Assembly (NCBI GenBank): GCA_947623455.1
Contig: OX392532.1
Location: forward strand, 49,045,058 to 49,109,057
DNA: 64,000 bases
Source: Mimachlamys varia
Lineage: Eukaryota; Mollusca; Bivalvia; Pectinida; Pectinidae
Direction: 5' to 3'
Made by a program: the position numbers and the translations under genes. Positions 41,209 through 52,513 of the stretch are shown here, piece by piece. Numbering within the stretch: position 1 is the stretch's first letter; every line of letters begins with the position of its first letter. The notes beneath the pieces are model-generated. The model was not told where the DNA came from, ran no database searches, and was given only the letters and a program-made list of their open reading frames with translations.

Positions 41209-41329
41209 GTGAGTTTTGCAATGATAATTCTACATTTCTTGTTGTTTCGCAAAGGAAAGTCTGACATCTCTAAATCTTAATGCTTCAAAATTTAGAAAAG
41301 TATTTGAAATAAGTACATTTCTTAGTCAG

Positions 41330-42110
41330 TGGTAGATTTGTATACCATAGCATTTGCTTAGATAAACTGTGTAAGAGACAGGGCATTCAAAATCAGAAAT
41401 ATATATATTTTATCCTTGAAAATATAAAGTATAAACAAAAAAGGTTTTACAGCAAGTGTTTGCAATACCGAAGCAAGCTTTCATCGGCTCGATTCTCTGA
41501 CTTAGTTATGTCAATTATATCGAAGTTAAAGTTTCCAGTAGCAGTTAGTTATTTTCAGAGGTACAATGTACGGAGCAATATGTAATCACGAAAATTTTCA
41601 TATTGATAATTGAGTCTTTCAAATAATATGTACAATATCCAACAACAGGCTAATAATCTAGATATCAAAATATCCTTCTAGTAATTGAAAAATCCAGCCA
41701 GTTATTACATCAATAATTAATCTACAAAATTGGAACAACAAACACAACTATCTCGGTCTTGATTTGACTTATGATACAAAATAGAACTTATCCTGCTGTA
41801 GTGCTTATAAGCGATTGAGATAAAAGCTGGCTTGGCCAACCTTTCACGTCATTCATTAAAACATACGCGCCCAGGATCCAAGGTCGGAAATGTAGCTGAA
41901 ACCTGAAAACTACGTTTCGTTACAAAGTCATATGGATATAAGCAATATTTAGTCAAAAACATTTATGTGCAAAGTGGAAACATTTCTGCATAACAGGAGA
42001 ATGGTTGGGCATCTACAGACAAATTGCCATACTAAATAAGTGAGAAAAGCAAAATATGATATTAATGCGTTTATGAATATTACAACCACACCACGTTATA
42101 GCCCTCTTTG
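41330..42110. repeat. Duplicated intron block X, copy 1
   Basis: Contains landmarks GCAATACCGAAGCAAGCTT, GGCTAATAATCTAGATATC and GGCTTGGCCAACCTTTCACG in this order. The same series occurs at about 44,090-44,970, 45,170-46,080, 51,100-51,520 (continued after an insertion at 52,557-52,900) and 56,480-57,110. It ends at the reverse-transcriptase fragment starting near 42,114. Confidence 0.8.
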
Positions 42111-42113
42111 GCA

Positions 42114-42530
42114 GTTCCTATTATTGTTGGAGAGTTATGTTTAGCTGAAAAAGATATAGTAAAGATGATTGAATTCCTGGTCGACAATATTTTTGTTGGG
42201 TTCGGAGGAAAGATTTTCCAGCAGAATGTTGGCATTCCAATGGGAACAAACTGTGCCCCACTATTAGCTGACTTGTTTTTGTTTTCATACGAGGCTGAAT
42301 GTGGGGAAGAGCTAATATGGCTGGTAACAAAAACCTTGCCATATCGTTTAATTTCACTTTCAGATATATCAACAATGTGTTGTCTATAAACAACAAGATG
42401 TTTGCTGACCACATCGATCGTATATACCCTTCTGAACTTGAAATAAAGGACGCAATAGACTCTTCTACATCAGCTGCTTACCTCGATCTTTACTTAAACT
42501 ACGACCAACATGGCGGGAGTTGTCGATTTA
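42114..42530 (+). mobile_element. Reverse-transcriptase fragment, copy A
   Basis: A frame at 42,150-42,310 encodes GKIFQQNVGIPMGTNCAPLL and FLFSYEAE, a conserved reverse-transcriptase core, followed by a frameshift near 42,310. A second frame continues SFNFTFRYINNVLS and AAYLDLYLNYDQHG to about 42,515. The catalytic Tyr-x-Asp-Asp is YINN here, so both aspartates are lost. The fold and motif order suggest a Penelope-like retroelement, but I cannot prove the family. It is truncated at both ends and dead. Confidence 0.8.
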
Positions 42531-42534
42531 TTTA

Positions 42535-43470
42535 GTCAGTAGTAGATTTGTATCCATAACATTTGCTTAGATATGATAGTAACCGTACATTCTATCATCT
42601 ATTTTCATCGTGTTTACCCATCAAATGCTGTCTCAGTTTTAACTAATGCACCCCTAGTGGATCCTAAAATAGGGCATTCGCTGCAATATCAGTCTCTCAA
42701 TTTCACTATGGTCATCTCTGGAATGAAAATTAAATGTCGATTTCATATGTTAAACGTACTACACTTTTGTTGTTAGAAATATATGTCTGAAAGAGGAAAT
42801 ACATAAACAAAAAAGAAAATGCATTGTTGTTGAATGTACAACTACTTTGGAAGCAGATTTTGTTGTTCAGGAGGCGCTATGGATACTATACCGGCTTACT
42901 GTATTTGGACAGCCGAGGTTTAACTCTTCGATCTTTACCAGTTGACAAAATAAAATATCTCAAATAGAGGAGTCCGCATAGAGATGCGTTTTCAAGTGTT
43001 GAAACAGCTATACATCTTTAAAACCCTTCTCTGCTAAATGATTTCAACAATGTCGTTCTTAGCAAATACTGTCAAACTAATTCAAGTTTTTCTTTCTGAG
43101 TATATGCCCTGTCAATCCACTTCTCTGAGTGACATTTGTGCAAGGTCCAAAAGGAGAAATAAAAGTAAATCTTAAAAATAAATATCCTCCCTTTGTAGTA
43201 ATAGAGCAATTTGAAAAAAAAAACCTACCTTGTTCATTTCATTTCAAAATAGTAGGAAAATTACGAGGAAACCGTTCTGGAACCTAGGTTTTGAGTACAG
43301 TTTAATCCTTAGACCTAGTTTAAATTACAACGCCATGAAGATTCTTGAACAAAATTATGTCAAAACAGCAATAAACAAAGAAAATCATATTTTAATAAAA
43401 GGCGAAATCTTCTGGATACAGGTTGTCAATATTTAAAGCATACAGATGTGCTTTCAAAGCTTTCCAAACT
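42535..43470. repeat. Duplicated intron block W, copy 1
   Basis: From TTTAGTCAGTAGTAGATTTG to GGCGAAATCTTCTGGATACA the sequence matches 48,170-49,062 with scattered differences (about 5.63 kb offset). It includes ATTACGAGGAAACCGTTCTG at 43,259 and 48,900. No coding evidence. Confidence 0.78.
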
Positions 43471-43924
43471 ATGTAAAAAAAGAGGTATCGAAATCAGAAC
43501 TATAAGTATTACAACTTTCATAGTATGTTATTTTAACTAAAACATTGTACAGCAACATTTTGCCATATAGAAGCAAGCTTCCTTCAGGCACTCGTGAAAA
43601 ATATCAAAATATTAGGCCCACTCGTGAAATATATTTGGTATTACTGAAGATACTGTTGGATATCCTCTATATATTTATTTGGGAAATTTACAATGAAAAT
43701 GACAATTCTAGGCTTACTATGAAGATAAATATATCTTGCTTTATCGCCGCAAAATTTACTAATTTCAAATATCATAAAATGTTAAAAGATGCTATATGGT
43801 TGGCAATATAACAAGATTAATCCGTATTGAATTGTTGAAAAAAACATATATGATTGCCTTTAATTGCCTGCATCAATTTAGCATGGCTTGCTATATTTAT
43901 TAACCTGATAAAACATGGTTGTAG

Positions 43925-43987
43925 GGAGGACACGTATCAAGCACGTATATCAGCATTGGAGAGAGAAGCAAAAGATTCAGCAGAAAA
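43925..43987 (+). CDS. B-box gene, mini-exon 4 (DTYQARISALE type, 63 nt)
   Basis: Acceptor GGTTGTAG, donor AAAA|GTGAGT, phase 2 on both sides. It encodes 21 residues with EDTYQARISALEREAKDS, three heptads with Tyr, Ile, Leu and Ala at core spacing 4-3-4. Type B mini-exon; paralogues at 49,385, 51,002 and 56,369 are nearly identical, including the codons. Confidence 0.85.
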
Positions 43988-44089
43988 GTGAGTAGCTCAG
44001 TTATCTATCAGAATTGCACGGGAAAGCAAAAGCAGTAGGATGGTTCATAATTACCAATATTGTTATATACAAAGCTTTTAAACTGTGTA

Positions 44090-44970
44090 AGGAACAAAAT
44101 CAGAAATGTAGATGTTTCATCCTAGATAGAATTAAGTATTAACACACATTTTTTGCAGCAATTGCCATACCGAAGCAAGCTTGCTTAAGCTCGATTCTAG
44201 GACTTATTTATGTCAATTATATTAAGAAAAAGTTTCAAGTAGAAGTAAGTTATTTCAAGAGTCACGGGACAATATGTTATAATTTTCATATTGATATGAA
44301 ACAGAGTCTTTCGAATATATGTACAATATCCAACAGCAGGCTAATAATCTAGATATCAAAATATCCTTCTAGTCATAAAAAAGAATCCAGCCAGTTTTTA
44401 CATCAATAATTAATCTACAAAATCGGAACAAGAAAACCAATCTCGGTTTTGATTTGACTAATGGTGCAAACTAGAACTTTACATTGAAATTTCCTCCTGT
44501 AGTGCTTATAAGCAATTGAGATAAAAGTTGGCTTGGCCAACCTTTCACGTCCTTCATTAAAACATACGAGCCCAAGATTCAAGTTTGGAAATGAAGCTGA
44601 AACCTTAGAGGTAAGTTTACGTTTCGTTACAAAGTCATATGGGTATGTACACTATATTTAGTCAAAAGCATTTATGTGCAAAGTGGAAACATCTCTTCAT
44701 AACGGGAGAATGGTTTGGCATCTACAGGCAAAATGTCATACTGAATAAGTGAGAAAAACAAAAATACTATTAATGCGTTTATGAATGTTACAACCACACC
44801 ACATTATAGCCCTCTTGGGCAGGAGAAACGCCTGTTCTGTTCCGAGTCTATTGTAATACCTCGATCTTTCTATATATCTTTGTAATACTTTCCATACTTA
44901 ACTTTGAGAAAAAAATCCAAACAAGCTATTAAGACGCATTGGCCGTTCCTATTATTGTCGGAAAGTAGTG
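44090..44970. repeat. Duplicated intron block X, copy 2
   Basis: Same landmark order as copy 1, and continues farther with CCTCTTGGGCAGGAGAAACG and TTCCTATTATTGTCGG. It shows no open reading frame of note. It sits just downstream of mini-exon 4. Confidence 0.8.
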
Positions 44971-45169
44971 TTTAATATTCCTATTAAGTTAAAAAACATA
45001 CAGACTATTTATCATATGCAATTTCTTTTATCATATCCTAGCCCTCATCGCATTCATGGGATTAATCATCTCTGTTTTATTATCATTAATATTGTTAAAT
45101 CAAGTGTGATATTGTTTAAGTATTTGAACTTAGTACGTTTCTTAGTCAGTGGTAGATTTGTATGCCACC

Positions 45170-46080
45170 TGCCATAACATACGACAGGACAATCAAAATC
45201 AGAAATATAGATATTTAATCCTTGAAAGTATACAGCATAACCAAAAAGGTTTTACAGCAAGTGTTTGCAATACCGAAGCAAGCTTGTATCGACTCGATTC
45301 TCTGACTTAGATATGTCTATTCTATTAAGATAAAGTTTCCAATAGCAGTTAGTTATTTTCAGAGGTACGGAGCAATATGTAATCACAAAAATTTTCATAT
45401 TGATATGACACAGAGTCTTTCAAATAATATGTACAATATCCAACAACAGGCTAATCATCTAGATATCAAAATATCCTTTAAGTAAATTAAAAAAAAACAA
45501 CCAGTTATTGCATCAATAATTAATCTACAAAATTGGAACAAAACAAAAAAACGTCTCGGTCTTAATTTGACTTATGATGCAAAATAGAACTTTACATTGA
45601 AATTTCCTCCTGAAGTGCTTATAAGCGATTGAGATAAAAACTGGCTTGGCCAAATTTTAACGTCATTCATTAAAACATACGAGCCCAGGATCCAAGTTTG
45701 GAAATGTTGCAGAACCCTTAGAGGTACGTTTCGTTACAAAGCATGTATGTGCAAAGTGGAAACATCTCTGCATAACAGGAGAATGGATAGGCATCTACAG
45801 GCAAATGGTCATACTAAATAAATGAGAAAAGCAAAATATGATATTGATGCGTTTATGAATGTTACAACCACACCACATGATAGCCCTCTTGGGCAGGAGA
45901 AACGCCTGTTCTGTTCCGAGTCTATTGTATTACCTCAATCTTTTTATATACCTTTCCAATACTGGCCATACTTAACTTTGAGAAAAAATCTATGCGAGCT
46001 ATTTAGACGCATTGGCCGTTCCTATAATTGTCGGAGAGTAGTGTTTAATATTCCCCTTAAGTTGAAGAACATACAGACTA
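45170..46080. repeat. Duplicated intron block X, copy 3
   Basis: Third copy, immediately after copy 2, so intron 4 alone holds two. It shares GGTTTTACAGCAAGTGTTTG with copy 1, which makes those two the closest pair. Confidence 0.78.
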
Positions 46081-46189
46081 TTTATCCTAGGCATTTCCTA
46101 TTATCACATTCTAGCTCTCAACGCATTCATGTGATTAATTCATCTCTGTTTTATTATCATTGTCATCGTTAAATCAAGTGTTATATTGT

Positions 46190-46742
46190 TAACAACCATA
46201 TGCCACTGTCACAAGGCTAGATAATGTAAGGATTGATTAAATCTCAATTAGACGTTCCTCGATCTAGCTTTGATAGCTAGTCATGCCAAATATTCCTCAC
46301 TTCTTATATGGTTACAGATGGGACATATGTGCAAGATGTTTTAAACAACATTGTCAACATAACATATAGGCCAATGTTTGAAATAAATGAAAATTTAAAT
46401 ACTTAAATGGAAACACAAATATCATGATAATAATTGATTCGCGTTAAAGATTATATGGATAATATGACTTTGTCTCTTAAAACATCATACAAACGTTTTA
46501 ACATTAAGTCTCTAGAGTGTAAACTTGATTGTTTTAAGCATTGTGGTGTATTTGCCGATGACGAATACTTTTTTCCAGGTCATAGATCAGTTATATCTTT
46601 CTCATATACACTTAGCGACAGAAAGGCGATCAAAACCTATTGATAAACGGCATTTGTAAAAGCGTATATTCGAATAATGATAGACCAAATTAGTGAAAGT
46701 CAAATCCTTTTTCGATGATAAATAAGTATATCTTGTATGTAG
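46190..46742. repeat. Duplicated intron block Y (three copies)
   Basis: AACCATATGCCACTGTCACA, ATTAGACGTTCCTCGATC and ATATAGGCCAATGTTTGAAA occur here, at about 52,890-53,458 and in degraded form at about 57,210-57,722. Each copy leads directly into a METDQTRI-type exon (dead, dead, intact). Confidence 0.8.
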
Positions 46743-46815
46743 GATGGAAACCGACCAGACTCGTATAAATACATTACAGGTGAGCAATGATAAACTAGAA
46801 AGGAAACTGCAATAA
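46743..46815 (+). pseudogene. Dead copy of exon 10 (METDQTRIN type)
   Basis: It follows a good acceptor (CTTGTATGTAG) and matches exon 10 through METDQTRINTLQ. After CTGCAA the frame meets TAA at 46,813-46,815, where exon 10 continues GACCAAAAAAG to its donor. A C-to-T difference inside it turns CAGGCGAGC into CAGGTGAGC, a strong internal donor, but splicing there would be phase 0 and would break the frame of exon 5. I conclude it is not used in the normal transcript. Confidence 0.75.
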
Positions 46816-46876
46816 TATTACCTGGTTATGTGTCAACTTAAATGATTCGTTTCTTATCTATATGTTTGCATTGCAG

Positions 46877-46930
46877 AATGAAAGCAGAGGAAGCAATGAT
46901 AAAGAAATTGCAAAAAAGTATTGCGGAAAA
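46877..46930 (+). CDS. B-box gene, mini-exon 5 (EEAMIKKLQ type, 54 nt)
   Basis: Acceptor TTGCATTGCAG, donor AAAA|GTGAGT, phase 2. It encodes 18 residues (MKAEEAMIKKLQKSIAEK). Compared with exon 3 it lacks three residues after the LQ, a length change that shifts the heptad register by a stutter but keeps the frame. It shares this shorter form with exon 8. Confidence 0.82.
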
Positions 46931-47059
46931 GTGAGTTGTGCAATGTTAATTATAAAAAAACTGTTCTACATTTCTTGTCGTTTACAAGGAAAATCTGACA
47001 TCTTCAAATCTTAATGCTCCAAAATTTATAAAAGTATTTGAACTTTGTACTTCTTACTA

Positions 47060-48160
47060 CCAAACAATCAAAGTTTCAGTTTAATTGTGACACTGCATAC
47101 TCTAGAAGTGGAATAAATGGGATGTGGATTTTGAAAAACTAGAAAAATCTTTTGATCAATCTAGAACACCCCTTCCTAAACAATGTCTTTTTGATCAAAA
47201 CATTTGATTTGTCCACCCTACCATACCTCATACAAAATTGAAGGAACGTTTTCGATCTTTTATTATGAGCGCTTTTCTCCAAGAAAGGCGGACGACGAAA
47301 CAAATATATGGTAGGGAGATATCTTGGAGCATACTTTGTGAAAAACACGACAAAAGCTAAGAGAAAATATACTGAAGAAGATATAGTAAGGATGATTGAA
47401 TTCCTGGTCGACAATATGTTTCTTGAGTTCAGAGGAAAGATTTTCCAGCAGACTATTGGCATTCCCATGGGAACAAACTGTGCCCCACTCTTAGCTGACT
47501 TTTTTTAGGTTTCATACGCTGCTGAATTTATTGAAGCGCTAGTCAGGGCAGGTCACATAAACCTTGCCGAATCTTTTAATTTCACTTTCAGATATATCGA
47601 CGATGTTTTGTCTGTTTACAACAAGAAGTTTGCTGACCACGTCGATCGCATACACAATTATGTAATTGAAACATACGGAAACAACAGACTCTTCTACATC
47701 AGCTGCTTACCTCGACCTCTAGATAAACTACGACCAACATAGACAGCTTACTGCTAAACTATACGATAAACGTGGTGATTTCAATTGTCCTATCGTGAAC
47801 TTTCCATTTCTTGAAAGTAACATCCCTGCATCTCCAACCTTTGGTGTTTACATGTCGCAGTTGATTCCATATTTTAGGATTTGCTCTAAATATCGGGATT
47901 TTGGATGTCAACTGCTGACAGACAAACTAACAACCGAAGGTTCCGAGAGATGCAGGTTGATAAGAACTATGGGGAAGTTTTATGGTTTTCATCTTTGTCT
48001 CACTGAGAAATATTCTGTATCTTTGTGTGATATGAAGATGGACGTTTTTTAATGTTTGCTCATTAGTGTGTTTACTTATTGTGATTGCCAATGTTACTTG
48101 ATCCTTATTTGAGAACTTGATGTTTACTAGGATGTGCGAGAGATTTACCTGGCGGGAGTT
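47060..48160 (+). mobile_element. Reverse-transcriptase fragment, copy B
   Basis: The longest copy. Traces of the upstream part (GINGMWILKN) are near 47,110. KLKERFRS and FLQERRTTKQIYG follow at about 47,240-47,310, and IEFLVDN plus GIPMGTNCAPLLAD at 47,395-47,500, where TAG (47,506-47,508) interrupts. The frame resumes with SFNFTFRYIDDVLSVYNKKF, where the catalytic YIDD is intact. The C-terminal part NFPFLESNIPASPTFGVYMS lies at 47,795-48,052. Several stops and shifts make it non-functional. The tail GGCGGGAGTTGTCG follows the stop. Confidence 0.82.
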
Positions 48161-49384
48161 GTCGATTTATTTAGTCAGTAGTAGATTTGTATCCATAACA
48201 TTTGCTTAGATATGATAGTAACCGTACATTCTATCATCTATTTTCATCGTGTTTACCCATCAAATGCTGTCTCAGTTTTAACAAGAGCACCCCTAGTGGA
48301 TCTTAAAATAGGGCATTCGCTGCAATATCAGTCTTTCAATTTCACTTTTGTCATCTCTGGAATGAAATTATAGCCGATGTCATATGTTAAACGTAGTACA
48401 CTTTTGTTGTTAGAAATATATGTCTGAAAGAGGAAATACATAAACAAAAAAAGAAAATGTTTTGTTGTTGAATGTACAACTACTTGGGAAGCAGATTTTG
48501 TTGTTCAAGAGGCGCTATGGATACTATACTGGCTTACTGTATTAGTACGGGCGAGGTTTAACTCTTCGATCTTTACCAGTTGATAAAATAAAATATCTCA
48601 CATACAGGAGTCTGCATAGAGTTGCGTTTTCAAGTGTTGAAACGGCTATACATCTTTAAAACCCTTCTCTGCTAAATGATTTCAACAATGTCGTTCATAG
48701 CAAATACTGTCAAACTTATTCAAGTTATTCTTCCTGAGTATATGCCCTGTCAATCCACTTCTCTAAGTGACATTTGTGCAAGGTCCAAAAGGAGAAATTA
48801 AAGTAAATCTTAAAAATAAATATCCCCCCCTTGTAGTAATGAAGCAATTTGAAAAAAATAATCTTACCTTGTTCATTTCATTTCAAAATAGTAGGAAAAA
48901 TTACGAGGAAACCGTTCTGGAACCTAGGTTTGGATTACAGTTTAATCCTTAGACCTTGTTCAAATTACAACGCCATGAAGATTCTTGAACAAAATTAAGT
49001 CAAAACAACAATAAACAAAAGAAAATCATTTTTTAATAAAAGGCGAAATCTTCTGGATACAATGGTCAGGCCAAAAAGATGAAACAAGTAATGCTTGGAC
49101 TTTCTACCAGACTGAGTATTGTTATGGGATATAAAAAGACCACCAAATCAAAGCCCTAAAAATGCTTTAAGGATACCTGCCGTGTTATTGGTATCCCAGG
49201 TTAGCTTTGGAGACCCACGGGTCTTTTGTTTGATCTTCGAACAGTATTATAGTTGGCAGTTGTTATAGTTATTATTTTGTTAATATAATTAAACAATTAT
49301 TTCAATTATTTTTTCAAAAAAGTGCCTGCATGAATTATTCATTGCTGGTATATATAATAACGTAAGTAATGAATATGGTTGCAG

Positions 49385-49447
49385 GGAGAAAACGTACCAA
49401 GCACGGATATCAGTATTGGAGAAAGAAGCACAGTATTCAGCAGTACA
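49385..49447 (+). CDS. B-box gene, mini-exon 6 (KTYQARISVLE type, 63 nt)
   Basis: Acceptor GGTTGCAG, donor TACA|GTAAGT, phase 2. It encodes 21 residues with EKTYQARISVLEKEAQYS. The most diverged of the type B copies; its differences are conservative (Asp to Lys, Ala to Val) and the core Tyr/Ile/Leu positions are kept, which suggests the exon is used. Confidence 0.8.
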
Positions 49448-49739
49448 GTAAGTAGTACAAGAAAAGAAAGACAGCAAAGTATAGGAAAGCTGAAGGAGAA
49501 GAATGTTACATGGTTGTCAATATTTAAAGCATACAAATGTGCTTTCAAAGCTTTCCAAACTATGTAAAAAAAGAGGTATCGAAATCAAAACTATAAGTAT
49601 TACAACCTTCATAGTATGCAATTTTAACTAAAACATTGTGCAGCAACATTTTGCCATATAGAAGCAAGCTTCCTTCAGACTCTATTCTCTGGTTATTAAT
49701 GTCAATGTTATTGAAGATAGCAGTTTTTGTTTCGCTTAA

Positions 49740-51001
49740 AACACATAGTTAAACGGTAACAAGGAAAATCATCTTACAGACAAAAATGAGATGTTCAATA
49801 TTTAGTTAACGACTAATGATTTAGATGAACTATTAAAACAATCTTACTGTGTAATTGAAAAAAGGCCTATATGTATTCAATGAAACATTCGGGCAATACA
49901 GAAATAAAGAAAATATAAACATTTCGGTCTAACTTTGAGGGATAATGCAATTTTTTTCGTATTCCTCACATCCGCAAAAAATCAATACTGGTTAGTAATA
50001 TAAATGATAGATTGAAAATAACCAAATACCTTATACAACATCTTACAAAAGACCTATATTGAAATCAACTCAAAAGTCCATTCGTTCTTTTCATTATGCG
50101 TTGTTTATGTTTTGCTACTTGCAACATTTCAATTTTATATACTACAATCGAAAAATAAATGGAATTAAAAATGAAGAGTTGGTTGTCTGCAACTAGCCTT
50201 ATAAATGATGCTCAACTGATATGTCAAGTACATAACAAACATTAACCTGGATTGTTTTCATTAGTTGAATGCACAGTAAACAAATATAGGACAGTGATCG
50301 AGAAAATGCAGAGCGTTTTAAAGAAAATAAAGTTTTTCAATGATAATCATTGCAAAGATTCGTTTTTCTTTTAGCAAAGGGAATTGTCGAAATAAAAAAA
50401 CAAAAACGATTTCTTTTCAAAGTTATTATTGAATTTTCTAAATCCCAAAGTTTCTCAGGTTGCATCTCTGCTAACTTCAATAAAACTTAAAATATGATTG
50501 TAGCCGTACAACGCATTAAATAGGCCTCTGTTGTAAACACGTGTACACCTTACGGATCATATTACGGAGCATTCAGTCGATTCTTCGATCTGGGCAAATG
50601 GCAAAAAGATATATCTCATATCAATGAAGTCGCATAGAGATTTGTGGCAAAGTGTAAAAACATATAGGTTTATAATTCCCTAGTGAAAAAAGCAGGTTCA
50701 TAAAACAAAGTGTATAGTATTTAAGGTAAAAAAATCAGGCCGAATAGGGGAAAATATGGATAAAAACATACTCCTGGCGACTCTCTATCAGTAAGATAGA
50801 ATGATATATCTATTTGGGAAATTCACAATGAAAATGACAATTCTAGGCTTACTATGAAGACGAAATTATCTTGCTTTATCGCCGCAAAATATTCTATTTC
50901 AAATATCATACAATGTTAAAAGATGCTATATTGTTGGCAATGTGCCGTATTAATTTAGCATGGGTTGCTATATTTATTAACCTGATAAAACATGGTTGCA
51001 G
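49740..51001. repeat. Duplicated intron block Z, copy 1
   Basis: Matches 55,070-56,368 with an offset growing from about 5.33 to 5.37 kb (landmarks TTTAGTTAACGACTAATGAT and GCATAGAGATTTGTGGCAAA/TTTTTGG variants). Both copies end in a type B mini-exon (51,002 and 56,369). No gene inside. Confidence 0.78.
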
Positions 51002-51064
51002 GGAGGACACGTATCAAGCACGTATATCAGCAATGGAGAGAGAAGCAAAGGATTCAGCAGACAA
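51002..51064 (+). CDS. B-box gene, mini-exon 7 (DTYQARISAME type, 63 nt)
   Basis: Acceptor GGTTGCAG, donor ACAA|GTGAGT, phase 2. It encodes 21 residues with EDTYQARISAMEREAKDS. It follows another type B exon directly, so the A-B alternation is broken here: a partial unit was duplicated, or a type A exon was lost. Confidence 0.83.
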
Positions 51065-51260
51065 GTGAGTAGCTCAGTTATCTATCACAATTGCACGGGA
51101 AAGCAACATCAGTAGAATAGTTCATAATTGCCAATATTGTTATATACAAAGCTTTTAAACTGTGTAAGGAACAAAATCAGAAATGTAGATATTTCATCCT
51201 AGATAGTATAAAGTATTAACAAAGGGTTTTGCAGCAATTGCCATACCGAAGTAAGCTATA

Positions 51261-51280
51261 CCGAAGCAAGCTTGCTTCGG
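51261..51280. repeat. Perfect 20-bp palindrome in block X
   Basis: CCGAAGCAAGCTTGCTTCGG is its own reverse complement. The paralogous positions in the other X blocks (near 44,165 and 56,613) have one or two mismatches, so it is either the ancestral form or a chance improvement. Confidence 0.8.
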
Positions 51281-51484
51281 CTCGATTCTAGGACTTATTT
51301 ATGTCAATTATATTAAGATAAAGTTTTAAGTAGCAGTTAGTTGTTTTCAGAGACACGGAGCAATATGTTATCATTAATATGTTATATAACATATGAATAT
51401 GTACACTATATTTAGTCAAAAGCATTTATGTGCAAAGTTGAAACATCTCTGCATAACAGGAGAAAGATTGGGCATGTCAAGTAA

Positions 51485-51671
51485 GTGAAAACAACAATAT
51501 ATGCTATTAATGCGTTTATTTAAGCATTAAACTGCATTCTGTTTCGAGTTATAGGCGATATGAACGCCCATAACAGTAAAAGGAAAATAGCATGAAGTGC
51601 GCTATAACTCGAAACAGAATGCAGTTTAATGCTTAAATAAACGCATTAATAGCATATATTGTTGTTTTCAC
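51485..51671. repeat. Perfect 70-bp inverted repeat with 47-bp loop
   Basis: Arms 51,485-51,554 and 51,602-51,671 are exact reverse complements. The outer ~35 bp of the left arm belongs to block X (compare 45,820 and 56,860), so the arm is not just an element end: host intron sequence itself has been copied in inverted orientation. The inner part (GTTTCGAGTTATAG) begins foreign sequence. Confidence 0.95.
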
Positions 51672-52122
51672 ATTTCACATTTCCACTGTTAACCATACCT
51701 GAAAAAAAATCGACGATGAAATAATACAAATTGTAGCTCCATGAAACACTGGTATGTTGAATTGACAGAACATTCCGTAGCGCGTGCTCGTTTTTAAGAT
51801 ACGGAAACGTTTCACGTGCTGTTTTACTTCTGGAACGACCACTTATAAATATAGTCCGTCGAAAACAGCTACCGTACAAGGATTTTATTATGAAAATGCA
51901 CTGTTTCTGTCTAAGCGTGCCTTTAAAAAACACTTGAAATAAATGTCGTCATTATAAATGAAATTGCGTATTTATGACGTCATTCTGCAGAGGCATGTCC
52001 GCTAATTTTGAAAAATGAGTAATGTGACGTGGTCCGCAATGGCAAAAAATCTCTGCGTCGTGTTGTTTGTTACTTGTGATACGGCTGATTTATGACACTA
52101 CGATGCATAAGAACCCGAAAAC

Positions 52123-52341
52123 ATGCATGCTATATTTTGTCGACTTCACAATGATGGTGAGGATACGAATCGTCTTTCTACAAAATGTATGTGGTGTCAG
52201 ATTGGCAATAATGCTGACAATATTTCGGATGATAGGCCTTCTGCACATTCCGAGAATCAGGGAGAGGGGTCCTCTTCATGGCGGAGAATGGTTTATATAA
52301 AGCTTGTATTTGTGTTGAGGACGCTTCTTTTTCCATGTTGA
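52123..52341 (+). CDS. Orphan 72-codon open frame in the insertion
   Basis: An ATG-started frame with an in-frame stop just upstream. It encodes a hydrophilic segment with KCMWCQIGN (a Cys-x2-Cys) and then SDDRPSAHSENQGEGSSSWR, ending with a hydrophobic LVFVLRTLLFPC. I do not recognise it. It may be the remnant of a protein carried by the inserted block, or chance. Confidence 0.15.
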   Translation: MHAIFCRLHNDGEDTNRLSTKCMWCQIGNNADNISDDRPSAHSENQGEGSSSWRRMVYIKLVFVLRTLLFPC

Positions 52342-52481
52342 AATATGTTTATTCGATTTTATCTATTAAGCGATTTAAAGTGACTAAATTAAGAAGTTTT
52401 ATATAATTATGTCTCGTCCAAACGAGAGTTCGTCGTGAAATGCATTATGTTTAACCTTCATCTCACGTTCATATTCATAAT

Positions 52482-52513
52482 CGTTTCGGGTTATAGTCCT
52501 ATGAACCGAAACG
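52482..52513. repeat. 32-bp imperfect palindrome at the insert's right end
   Basis: CGTTTCGG at 52,482-52,489 pairs with CCGAAACG at 52,506-52,513, and GTTATAG with CTATGAAC inside. The left side of the insert has a related GTTTCGAGTTATAG, so the motif marks both ends. Confidence 0.7.

Noticed and set aside
49379..49567. 62-codon forward frame overlapping mini-exon 6
   Set aside because: It is in a different frame from the exon and crosses its donor site; nothing recognisable in it.
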